The notes below the pieces were generated by a model. It did not search any database and was not told the DNA's origin. It saw nothing but the letters and a program-made list of their open reading frames with translations. A stretch of DNA of 64,000 bases from assembly GCA_045546995.1 (NCBI GenBank), contig JAZQDW010000071.1, positions 1 to 64,000 of the forward strand. Reading direction: 5' to 3'. The DNA is from Firm-08 sp045546995. GTDB lineage: Bacteria > Bacillota > Clostridia > Oscillospirales > QAKW01. Of the stretch, positions 24,728 to 32,702 are shown piece by piece. The position numbers and the translations under genes were made by a program. Numbering within the stretch: position 1 is the first letter of the stretch; every line of letters starts with the position of its first letter.

Positions 24728-25726
24728 TTATGCTTTTTTCTTTTTTAGGACAAAGACGAGGATGAGCGTAACCAGCGCCACCGCGCCGCCCACAATGCCG
24801 ATCCACAGCCACGGTGCCTGCGGAGCATCGTCTTCCGGATCAACCGTGTCACCAACGTCTTTACCGGCATCGCCTTCCGTAACGGTGGTCGCCGTGTTCT
24901 CTGCTCCATCTCCACCGCCCGGATTGATCGGTTTATTTTTGTTTGCTTCAATCACTTTTTTTATTTCCGCATCGTACGCCGACATGGCTTTAACAAATTG
25001 TTCCTTATCAAAGGTGCGTTGTTCGCAGAAACGGGCATCGTAATCTTTATGGTAGGTGTTCATATAGGTATCAGAAAGATAAACTGCTATGGTTTCCTCG
25101 CCTTTTGTACACAAAACAAAGGTAGTATAGGTTGTTGCCATAGAAAATATATGTTGCGGTGTCCAATCGGAAAGACCGCATTCTTGCAACGTTGCCAGCA
25201 ACCGATCTTCCAAAATGATATCACAATCTTTATCATACATATTGGGACTCGTGATTGCGTACTCATTCTTTGTTGCAGTATAAGTTATTTCATGCGCATA
25301 CGAATAAAATTTTCCTTTGTAGTAGATAGGGGCGTAAAAAACCTGCCTTTGTTTTGCATCTAACGTCTGATGCAAAAACGAAAGTTTGTCTTTCGCGTCA
25401 AATAACTGTGCAACCTGCTCAACCGTCCAATCCTCTGACCACCATACAGGTTTTGTAAGATCGACCTTCAGTTCGTCCATTTCAAACTGCGTAACGTCAA
25501 AATCTATCTCTTTGTTATTTACAATCTCTTTGTTCAGTTTTGCCCAAAGTTTGAACTGTTCCTTGACATATTCTTCAGAAACGTTGCTTGCAACAAATTG
25601 CCGATACCCTTCTTCGCTTCCGTCATAATAAAAAGCCGAGCCAACCTTTGCAAAAGCAGAAACCGACAACGCCGCTATGATTATCACCATACAAATTACC
25701 GCAAACAGTTTTTTGACAAATTTCAT
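24728..25726 (-). CDS. Exported protein with C-terminal membrane anchor, duplicate unit 1
   Basis: A 332-residue protein: signal peptide (about 1-26, ending SAFA), ectodomain of unknown fold (about 27-255), short Gly/Pro linker (NPGGGDGAEN), then TATTVTEGDAGKDVGDTVDP and a membrane segment ending KKKKA. The start at 25726 follows GGAGGCGCTTTT; an upstream ATG at 25744 overlaps the protease stop and has no site. The last 173 bases differ from the unit 2 gene at only three positions. Codon use is AT-richer than in the flanking operons. It is encoded 14 bases after the C70-like protease and may be its partner, substrate or guard; this is inference from linkage. Confidence 0.72.
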   Translation of the reverse strand: MKFVKKLFAVICMVIIIAALSVSAFAKVGSAFYYDGSEEGYRQFVASNVSEEYVKEQFKLWAKLNKEIVNNKEIDFDVTQFEMDELKVDLTKPVWWSEDWTVEQVAQLFDAKDKLSFLHQTLDAKQRQVFYAPIYYKGKFYSYAHEITYTATKNEYAITSPNMYDKDCDIILEDRLLATLQECGLSDWTPQHIFSMATTYTTFVLCTKGEETIAVYLSDTYMNTYHKDYDARFCEQRTFDKEQFVKAMSAYDAEIKKVIEANKNKPINPGGGDGAENTATTVTEGDAGKDVGDTVDPEDDAPQAPWLWIGIVGGAVALVTLILVFVLKKKKA

Positions 25727-25740
25727 AAAAGCGCCTCCTT

Positions 25741-27402
25741 TCAAGCAATCGGAGCAATAATATCATCATAATAGGTTTCGTGCTTATACACGATCACCTG
25801 TTCCCAACGAGCGCCCTTAACCGAGCAAATTGAATTATACGAACGGAGCACACTATAATCCGTCCATCTCATCTGCTCGTGTGGGTCTGCCGGATCATAA
25901 TAACAAAAGTCATATTTTCTGGTATTTTCGTTCCAAGCAAAGCCAATAATATTTAGGGCGTGCGCCAAAGTAGTATTTCGAACGATAATAGAAATCGAGT
26001 GATCGTCCACTATAAATTTTCGAAGTGTTGCCTCTGAATAGTTTGACAAAATAGGAAAACCATAAAAATCATTACTGTTAATATTCCCAGTTTTAATATA
26101 ATTTGCAACCTGAGCCATTTTAGTTTCGTTTTGACCTGTATTCGGAGCATCATTTACTACTGCAATAATCGCGTTTGTTAATGTGGCGGAGAAATTTTGA
26201 GGATCTTCACTGCTCGCCAACATTTTTGCCGATGCCGCCCAGCACCAGTTTTTCCCTTCTTGCGAAACCCAAGCGGTAGAGGTGAATTTCATGGTATCTT
26301 CTAATTTCCAAATATCGATTCTATCCGTTGCGGCGCTTTGCGAGGTATAGTATTGATTTACGTAACCGCTGCGTGCGGAAAGCGCCATGGTTCCGTAGGA
26401 AGAACGGGGGACGAATTTATAATAACCGTTTGACATTTTGATGACCCAAAACTGTTGCCGCAGCACTACGCCCGACGATTTTAAATACAGTTGTCGGTTT
26501 TCGTGTTCTATGCCGCTGTCCCACTGGATCTCCACCCGTCGGTCGGTATTATATCCGACGGCCGGCTGGATATAAAAATATTTGCCGGTGCTGTTATATA
26601 TGAATTTATAGATCTGTCCGGTGTTGCCGGTAAAATCCTGCAGCTGAATTCGTGTATTTTCCGCCGAAGAATTGCTTACTGTGCCCCAATATTTTGCCGT
26701 GTTGCCACGCCGAATGTAAAACGTTTGACCGTCAAGCTCTGCATTTTGCGCCGTCAAGTTTGCCCAACTGCCCGTAATGTTGGAATAGTGCAAAAAACCG
26801 CGCTTGATTTTTCCGGTCGACGTGACTGTATACTGAATGAAATTATAATTCCCTTCGGTTCGGATCAATTTAACCGTTTCCTGCCCAACCGTTCCAACGG
26901 TGGCATAGGTGGTACCGGGACCTGCATATACCGTTCCGGCAACAGAGGTATACTCTTTGCTGTAGGCAGGCCTGTATTCATCCACTACGTCGGCAGGCAT
27001 ATAGCGACTGCCGTTACGGTAAACGTTATCCGAACTGAAATAGCCGCGATGAGAAGCGCCGTTATAGGTAAAACCACAATAATAATAGTACATATTGTTA
27101 TCCGGACACTTTGCCTTTTCAACCACCCAAACGTCTGTATTGATCGGAATGGCGCCTAATGTATGACCCAAATTCGGATTGGGCGCCAAATAGCAATTGG
27201 TATTTACAACCAAATACGCTTTTACAGGTTGCGCGATACTCATCACCGACATTTCGTCCGAACCGAATTCGGCAAACTCCTCGGTCGTAACAGAAACATC
27301 GGGAGGCTGTGTATCTTCGTTGTGTGCACTGATGGGGATCAGTGTACACAACATTGAAAGGATCAGCATCCAACCCACAATATAAAATTGCTTCCGCTTC
27401 AT
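25741..27402 (-). CDS. Secreted multidomain papain-fold protease (AvrRpt2/C70-like)
   Basis: A 553-residue exported protein. Signal peptide (about 1-26); two SH3-like segments (about 60-135 and 155-215, the second with VYAGPGTTYATVGTV); a beta-trefoil, ricin-lectin-like part (about 225-365, FYIRRGNTAKYWG...KYFYIQPAVGYNTDRR...GYYKFVPRSSYGTMALS); and a C-terminal papain-like domain (about 375-553). QEGKNWCWAASAKML places catalytic Cys387, LAHALNIIGFAW gives His481, and YYDPAD a third polar residue, as in peptidase family C70. Lectin and SH3 parts suggest binding to glycans or cell wall. Start follows AAGGAGG. AT-rich island gene; target unknown. Confidence 0.85.
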   Translation of the reverse strand: MKRKQFYIVGWMLILSMLCTLIPISAHNEDTQPPDVSVTTEEFAEFGSDEMSVMSIAQPVKAYLVVNTNCYLAPNPNLGHTLGAIPINTDVWVVEKAKCPDNNMYYYYCGFTYNGASHRGYFSSDNVYRNGSRYMPADVVDEYRPAYSKEYTSVAGTVYAGPGTTYATVGTVGQETVKLIRTEGNYNFIQYTVTSTGKIKRGFLHYSNITGSWANLTAQNAELDGQTFYIRRGNTAKYWGTVSNSSAENTRIQLQDFTGNTGQIYKFIYNSTGKYFYIQPAVGYNTDRRVEIQWDSGIEHENRQLYLKSSGVVLRQQFWVIKMSNGYYKFVPRSSYGTMALSARSGYVNQYYTSQSAATDRIDIWKLEDTMKFTSTAWVSQEGKNWCWAASAKMLASSEDPQNFSATLTNAIIAVVNDAPNTGQNETKMAQVANYIKTGNINSNDFYGFPILSNYSEATLRKFIVDDHSISIIVRNTTLAHALNIIGFAWNENTRKYDFCYYDPADPHEQMRWTDYSVLRSYNSICSVKGARWEQVIVYKHETYYDDIIAPIA

Positions 27403-27498
27403 ATTTACCTCCTTAAACTATATGATCTTTGACATACGAACAGGAAGGCAAAACAGTCGATCTTTATGAAATTGGCTTGCCCGCAAAGCCGCGGGCAG

Positions 27499-27639
27499 AA
27501 AGCTGTTCTGCCGAAGGTTCACTCTTCACGGGACTCACCATCCTTTCTCTTGATTTCATTATAGCATACCGTACGTGGCGCTGCAATATAGCAACATTCA
27601 CAAGCCGCAAAGCGGAAATTTGTGGAAAGTGACAGCGCA
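27499..27639 (-). repeat. Duplicated promoter block, copy 1
   Basis: Matches 24550-24690. It contains the - strand promoter of the intact protease unit. The rest of the roughly 300-base gap (27403-27498 and 27640-27703) shows no gene; a GAGGTG site near 27690 serves the + strand GerA-like gene. Confidence 0.85.
27558..27586 (-). promoter_or_regulatory. Promoter of duplicate unit 1
   Basis: On the - strand TTGCAG (27586-27581), 17-bp spacer, TATAAT (27563-27558); long leader of about 150 bases before the ATG at 27402. Confidence 0.75.
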
Positions 27640-27703
27640 TTTGCACAAATCCTTTTATTTTTCTGAAAACGGGAAAACCTAACAAACGAGGTGTTATATA
27701 ATA

Positions 27704-29161
27704 ATGAAACGTTTCGTTTGTGATTTTCATTTAAACAGCGAGTGGCTGACCCGACAGTTTCAGGGGGATGCCACCTTTCAGGCGCGGCGGGTGATCAATG
27801 CGCACAATCCGGCTTTGCCCATTATGGTGTTTTATTACGACAGTATGATCAACGGCGATCGATTGAATCGGGATGTGATCACCGCCCTGCGGCGGGAAAA
27901 ACTGCAGGGAACGGGGAAAGAACTTGCCGAAGCGGTGGGCGGTATTTTATATGCGGGCACCCAGATGCTCAGCGACGATGCGCTCCTTGCGGCGGTACAG
28001 ATCGCCTCGGGGGATTGCGTGGTAATGGTGGGGGATTGCGACAGAGTGATCATACTGGATCTCAAGGGTTTTGCCTCCCGTTCCATCAGCCAGCCGGACG
28101 GAGAGATCAGCGTGGCCGGCCCCCACGAGGGCTTTAATGAGAATATCATCAATTCGTTGGGACTGATCAAAAAACGTCTGTCCAGCCCCGCCCTGCGTTC
28201 GGAATTTATCAAATTGGGGCAACAATCCAATACGGCCGTGGGTATTTTATATTTGCAGGGCGTGGTGAAGGAGGAAACGGTAACGGCTGTCCGACAACGA
28301 CTGCAGGAAATTTCCGTGGACGGCGTGTGGGATGCAAATTATATTTCAGAAATGATGTGCGGTCGCGAGACCATGCTGTTTCCCTCCGTGGGCAAGACCC
28401 AACGGCCGGACGTGGCGGCAGCGAAGCTGTGCGAGGGGAGAGTGGTGCTGCTGATCAATGGCTCGCCCACGGCGCTGACGTTGCCGTACGTATTTACCGA
28501 GGCCTTTCAGGTGGCGGATGACTACTATATGGCCCGCCCGTATGCCAACGTAGGCAGAGTGTTGCGGATGATCGGCTTTTTCCTTTCTTTTTTGGTGCCG
28601 GGTATTTTTATTGCGTTGGTACTGCATCATCCGCAGATGTTGCCGGCAGAAATGATGTACAGTGTGGCCGCCGCTGGCCGTGGGGTACCGATGGGCTCTT
28701 TGCCGGAAATATTGCTGTTGACCGTGGTGTTTGAGATCTTGCGGGAAACGGGGGCGCGCCTGCCCTCCGCTATCGGTCTGGCGCTCAACGTGGTGGGAGC
28801 GTTGATACTGGGACAGGCGGCGGTGGAGGCCGGCTTTGCCAGCGCGCCGATGGTAATCGTGGTGGCTTTCTCCGGCACGGTTGGATTGATGGTGGGCGAT
28901 CTGCGCGGCACGGTGTTCTTTTTGCGGCTGGGATTTATCGTTGCCGGGGCAATGCTGGGATGGTTCGGCCTGCTGGCGCTTGGCTGTTGTCTGTGGGCAT
29001 ATCTTCATTCACGGCATCATTTCGGCGTGGAATATATGTACACCTTTTCTCCTTTGTATCCCTTGGTCGGACAGGACGTGTTTTGTCGCGCGAAAATACC
29101 ATTTATGAATTTCAGACCGAAAAAGTTTTCCAAAAATAAAAAAAGGCAGGGACGTGTATGA
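27704..29161 (+). CDS. GerA-family spore germination protein (GerAA/SpoVAF type)
   Basis: A 485-residue protein of the GerA family. The cytosolic N-terminal part (to about residue 285) contains DCVVMVGDCDRVIILDLKGFASRSISQP-type sequence and PDGEISVAGPHEGFNENI, the hallmark of the family, followed by LINGSPTALTLPYVF and about five membrane helices, with MPAEMMYSVAAAGRGVP in the membrane part. GerA proteins form nutrient-gated channels in the spore inner membrane. It overlaps the next gene by four bases. The usual GerAB permease is not among its partners, which makes SpoVAF a second possible identity. Confidence 0.9.
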   Translation: MKRFVCDFHLNSEWLTRQFQGDATFQARRVINAHNPALPIMVFYYDSMINGDRLNRDVITALRREKLQGTGKELAEAVGGILYAGTQMLSDDALLAAVQIASGDCVVMVGDCDRVIILDLKGFASRSISQPDGEISVAGPHEGFNENIINSLGLIKKRLSSPALRSEFIKLGQQSNTAVGILYLQGVVKEETVTAVRQRLQEISVDGVWDANYISEMMCGRETMLFPSVGKTQRPDVAAAKLCEGRVVLLINGSPTALTLPYVFTEAFQVADDYYMARPYANVGRVLRMIGFFLSFLVPGIFIALVLHHPQMLPAEMMYSVAAAGRGVPMGSLPEILLLTVVFEILRETGARLPSAIGLALNVVGALILGQAAVEAGFASAPMVIVVAFSGTVGLMVGDLRGTVFFLRLGFIVAGAMLGWFGLLALGCCLWAYLHSRHHFGVEYMYTFSPLYPLVGQDVFCRAKIPFMNFRPKKFSKNKKRQGRV

Positions 29162-29796
29162 AGATCAATAAAAGATGGTTGGTTTTATTGTCCGTGGCGG
29201 TTATGGCGCTTTGTTTACTGCTTCGCTCCAACGTGCAGGAAATCAGCGCTGTCAGTGACGTTGCGGGTATTGCCGTCGATCCTGCCGAAAACGGAACGTA
29301 TCGGTTTTCCTTCTTGGTGACGACGGTTGACAAGGAGAGTGCCTTTACAGTAAAGACCAAACTGCTGCAGGTGCAAGCCGCCGATCTACGCAAAGCCTTG
29401 CGTCGTGCCGGTTTGCAGAGTGAATTTACCCTTACGCTTACCCACGGGAGTATGGTGGTCATCAACGGACGATTGCTGGGGGAGGATATGAATAAGATTT
29501 CTAAAATGTTGTTTACCCAATGGCAAGGGCGGATGGATACGGTACTGGCCCTGACGGAGAACTGCGCGGCACAGTCGATTCTGCAAACCATGGAGGGGGA
29601 AAATCTGCGAGCTGGCTTACTGGGGGAACCGTTGCGGCGCGCGTGTCGCAACGGTGATCTGGAATGTGTGGACGCCTTTGTGCTGAGCAGTCGTATATTG
29701 TCCGACAGCGGCGCGCCGCTTCCGTTGATCACGCTGTTGGAGGACGGATACCGTATCTGCGGCAGTGTTCTGGTACAAGGGGGTGACAGACGGTGA
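29158..29796 (+). CDS. Short GerAC-like protein
   Basis: A 212-residue protein with an N-terminal membrane segment (about 7-22). SDVAGIAVDPAENGTYRFSFLVTTVDKE resembles the N-terminal domain of GerAC lipoproteins, and helical regions follow. Full GerAC proteins have about 370 residues and a lipobox Cys; here the length is little more than half and no lipobox is seen, so the C-terminal domain and lipid anchor are missing. Its ATG overlaps the GerA stop, so the two are made together. Confidence 0.6.
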   Translation: MKINKRWLVLLSVAVMALCLLLRSNVQEISAVSDVAGIAVDPAENGTYRFSFLVTTVDKESAFTVKTKLLQVQAADLRKALRRAGLQSEFTLTLTHGSMVVINGRLLGEDMNKISKMLFTQWQGRMDTVLALTENCAAQSILQTMEGENLRAGLLGEPLRRACRNGDLECVDAFVLSSRILSDSGAPLPLITLLEDGYRICGSVLVQGGDRR

Positions 29797-30527
29797 ATCG
29801 GTTTGCATACGGGTTGTTGCTTTCCCTTTGTGTCATCGTCTGGTCGTTGGTCTGTCCGCCGACGGCGGCAAACCTAATGCTGACGGTGTTTGTGGGCGGT
29901 ATTGCATTATTGTTGCCCGGCGGTCGGTTGCGGCGGTTGCAAGAGGTTTGGATCGTGGCCTCCGGCGTGCTATGTCTGGTGGGCGGTCTGTTTGCGGCGA
30001 CCCGAACGGCTCCACAGATACCCTTGTGGCAATGGATGGTCGGTTGGTTGGTGCTGATATTGTTGTTATATCGCTGTGGATCGGTACCGATGCAACGGTC
30101 GGTGCTGCCGATCGGCGTTGCGGCAGGGAGCTTGTTTGCAGTGACGTTCTTCTTTTCCGTTGCGCTTTGGCAAAACGTACCCACTCCGAGCATTGTGCTG
30201 TCGTGGTATGACGTTGCCGGGGCGGTGACGCTGTCAGGCTGTATCCTGCTGGCAAAGAAAACCTGCGGCAACTGCCGGCAGACGGTTAGCGGCTGTGTTA
30301 CGGGGATGGTGCTCTACGTTCTGCACGGTCTGTTACCGTATATTCTATGGAGCGGCGCGGCGGTTACAGCGGCGGATCAACCGTTGTTGCTGGCGTGGAC
30401 GCGTCTGGGCTGGGGCTCGCCCGAGGTGATTCTGTCTGCAACGGGCGCCACGCTGTGCCTGTGGCAAAACGTAACGGTGCTGACACAAACGCATATGATC
30501 GTAAATTTCCGTGGAAAAGAACTGTAA
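29793..30527 (+). CDS. Polytopic membrane protein of the GerA-type operon
   Basis: A 244-residue protein with about seven hydrophobic segments, starting at GTG 29793 inside the stop of the previous gene, with GGGGGTGA upstream. It occupies the place of GerAB but is much shorter (GerAB has about 365 residues and ten helices) and shows no recognisable GerAB signature. It may be a degenerate or alternative permease-like subunit. A charged C-terminal tail (NFRGKEL) ends it. Confidence 0.55.
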   Translation: MNRFAYGLLLSLCVIVWSLVCPPTAANLMLTVFVGGIALLLPGGRLRRLQEVWIVASGVLCLVGGLFAATRTAPQIPLWQWMVGWLVLILLLYRCGSVPMQRSVLPIGVAAGSLFAVTFFFSVALWQNVPTPSIVLSWYDVAGAVTLSGCILLAKKTCGNCRQTVSGCVTGMVLYVLHGLLPYILWSGAAVTAADQPLLLAWTRLGWGSPEVILSATGATLCLWQNVTVLTQTHMIVNFRGKEL

Positions 30528-30531
30528 GGTA

Positions 30532-30560
30532 TTGAATTTTTATTTGTGATGTATTAAAAT
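30532..30560 (+). promoter_or_regulatory. Promoter of the vWA/lectin operon
   Basis: TTGAAT (30532-30537), 17-bp spacer, TAAAAT (30555-30560). Confidence 0.5.
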
Positions 30561-30611
30561 AAATAAAAACATGTCGAAAGTTTTTGCTTTTTTCCTAAGG
30601 AGGAATATGAT

Positions 30612-32702
30612 ATGAAATGTTTAAACTGCGGAAGCGAAATACCGAAGGGTAATGCGTTCTGCGGCAAATGCGGCTGGCAGGTCGAGGCTGAATACGTCAA
30701 TCCCAAGCCACGGCCGCAGGATGATTCTGCGGCAGACCTGTCGGAGCAACCTCCGACAGCCGGTGACACGTCGTACGGCGGCCCGTACGACGGCGGTTAC
30801 GGCGGCCCGTACGACGGCGGCTATGACAGCCCGTATGACGGCGCTAATAACCCACCTGCCAAATCATATAATAAGATCATTGCGATCGCCATCATTGCGG
30901 TGGCTGCCGTTGTGGCTGTCGTGGCGTTGGTGTTCGGCGCCGTTTCTCTGGCATCCTTTATCAAAAGCAGTATGCCGCTTTCCGATGAGGAGGCGGCGCC
31001 GCTGATCACGGAGGTCGCCGACAAACTGGAGGATCATGATTATGATGCGGCCGAGCAGGTGCTCGACGGACTCAAACTGAAGGAAGGATCCAAATATGCG
31101 GCTACGGTGGAGGAATTCCGTGAGATTGCCGATATGAAACCGGAGGTCGTCAGCACCAATACGGATAGCTATCCCAGCATCGAGATCGTGATGGAAACGG
31201 ACAATTCCGATATCGAATACACGCAGGAGGATTTCAAACTGCTGGATCGGTATGATGAAGAGGTTACCATCGACAGCTTTAAGGTTGACGGCAACAAATA
31301 CACCATTACATACACGACGGCTGAAAATGACGACGGCGAAGATATTGAGGAATCGTTGTCCTTCCTGCGCTACGTTACGATCGATTTTTATCTGCCGGTT
31401 ACCTACGTTTCCAAGCATATCACGCAGGTCGATATTTCCTATATCACTTCCAACGTTGAGGATTATCCCGAAATGTCGCTGTATCTGCGCGTGGTGGACG
31501 AAAACGGCGAGCCGGTGGAAGGTCTGGATGAGAATTCCTTTGTGATCAAGGAAAGCCTTGATATTGACGATTTCATCGAAAGAGACGTAATTTATGCCGC
31601 CAAGATCGACGGCCAAGACGCCCTTAACGTCAGCCTGGCCATCGACAGAAGCCACAGCATCGATGACAGCGATATGTATAAGATCAAAAATGCGACCAAC
31701 ACGTTTTTGTCAAAGCTGCAGTTTGATGCCGGTGATAAGGCGGAGATCGTTTCCTTTGATACCAACGTTATGCAGATGTGTCTGTTTACCAACAATAAGG
31801 CCAATTTGATGAACGGTGTCAACAGTATGTTCCCCTACGGCACCACCGCCTGCTATGACGCCATTGTCAGATCTATCCAGAATGCCAGCGTGCAAAGCGG
31901 CGCCAGATGCGTAATTGTATTTACTGACGGTCTGGACAATGAAAGTGTCAATACGGTGGACAGCGTGATTCGTCTCGCCAGAAGCAAGAGCGTACCGGTA
32001 TATACCATCGGTGTCGGCAACAGTCTGGACGTTACCGCCCTGCGTCGAATCGCCGAAAGTACGGGCGGCACTTATCATCATATTGATGACGTTTCGGCAA
32101 TGAGCCGCGTATACGAAGAGATCTACAGAGAGCAGAAGAGCCTGTACCATATCAAGTGCATCAGCGATAAAGCCATTGCAAAGGATGCGGAGAGAAGGAT
32201 TGTCATCAACGTATCGGGCAATTGCTGTATCGGCGAATACGAAACCGTTTATACTCCCATCGTTCCCATTAAGGTCACCACACACAGTTCGAGATATGAG
32301 GTGATCAAGGCAGACGTTTCCTGGGAGGAGGCCAATCGACTGTGCATCAATAAGGGCGGCCACCTTGCAACCATTACCAGCCGGGCAGAGGAACAGAAAA
32401 TCATTGCACTGGCGGAAAAGGTGGGGATTGATAACGTTTGGATCGGCGGCTATACGACCAACGACCGATACGGTGATTCCGTCGGGCACTGGGTAATGGG
32501 CGAACCGTTCATCTATCAAAACTGGTACCCCGGCGAACCTTCGAGATTTGACAGTAGCGATAATGAACAGGAATTTTATCTGATGCTTTGGAAGATCAAA
32601 AACGTTTGGTCGTGGAACGACGAGCGTAATGACCTGATCAACAGTCAGTTTGCAGGCGCCTATAAGGGCAAGATGGGATACGTGATCGAATATGAGTATT
32701 AA
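30612..32702 (+). CDS. Zinc-ribbon / von Willebrand A / C-type-lectin membrane protein
   Basis: A 696-residue protein with an unusual order: N-terminal zinc ribbon (CLNCGSEI...CGKCGW, residues 3-20); a Gly/Tyr/Pro linker with repeated GGPYDGGY; one membrane helix (about 90-117); an alpha/beta region; a von Willebrand A domain (about 335-525) with the MIDAS motif DRSHS and FTDGLDNESV; and a C-type-lectin-like domain (about 555-696) with SWEEANRLCINKGGHLATI, WIGGY and YQNWYPGEPSR. The membrane helix puts the ribbon inside and the adhesion domains outside. A role in metal-dependent binding of glycan or protein is likely. AAGGAGG precedes the ATG, and the next gene overlaps its end. Confidence 0.85.
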   Translation: MKCLNCGSEIPKGNAFCGKCGWQVEAEYVNPKPRPQDDSAADLSEQPPTAGDTSYGGPYDGGYGGPYDGGYDSPYDGANNPPAKSYNKIIAIAIIAVAAVVAVVALVFGAVSLASFIKSSMPLSDEEAAPLITEVADKLEDHDYDAAEQVLDGLKLKEGSKYAATVEEFREIADMKPEVVSTNTDSYPSIEIVMETDNSDIEYTQEDFKLLDRYDEEVTIDSFKVDGNKYTITYTTAENDDGEDIEESLSFLRYVTIDFYLPVTYVSKHITQVDISYITSNVEDYPEMSLYLRVVDENGEPVEGLDENSFVIKESLDIDDFIERDVIYAAKIDGQDALNVSLAIDRSHSIDDSDMYKIKNATNTFLSKLQFDAGDKAEIVSFDTNVMQMCLFTNNKANLMNGVNSMFPYGTTACYDAIVRSIQNASVQSGARCVIVFTDGLDNESVNTVDSVIRLARSKSVPVYTIGVGNSLDVTALRRIAESTGGTYHHIDDVSAMSRVYEEIYREQKSLYHIKCISDKAIAKDAERRIVINVSGNCCIGEYETVYTPIVPIKVTTHSSRYEVIKADVSWEEANRLCINKGGHLATITSRAEEQKIIALAEKVGIDNVWIGGYTTNDRYGDSVGHWVMGEPFIYQNWYPGEPSRFDSSDNEQEFYLMLWKIKNVWSWNDERNDLINSQFAGAYKGKMGYVIEYEY

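Noticed and set aside
24570..24812. 80-codon frame on the - strand across the duplicated block
   Set aside because: It spans a terminator and a promoter and reads through the 3' end of the surface-protein gene in another frame.
27640..27703. Sigma-G-type promoter for the GerA-like operon
   Set aside because: Expected for a germination gene, but no convincing -35/-10 pair of that class could be read.
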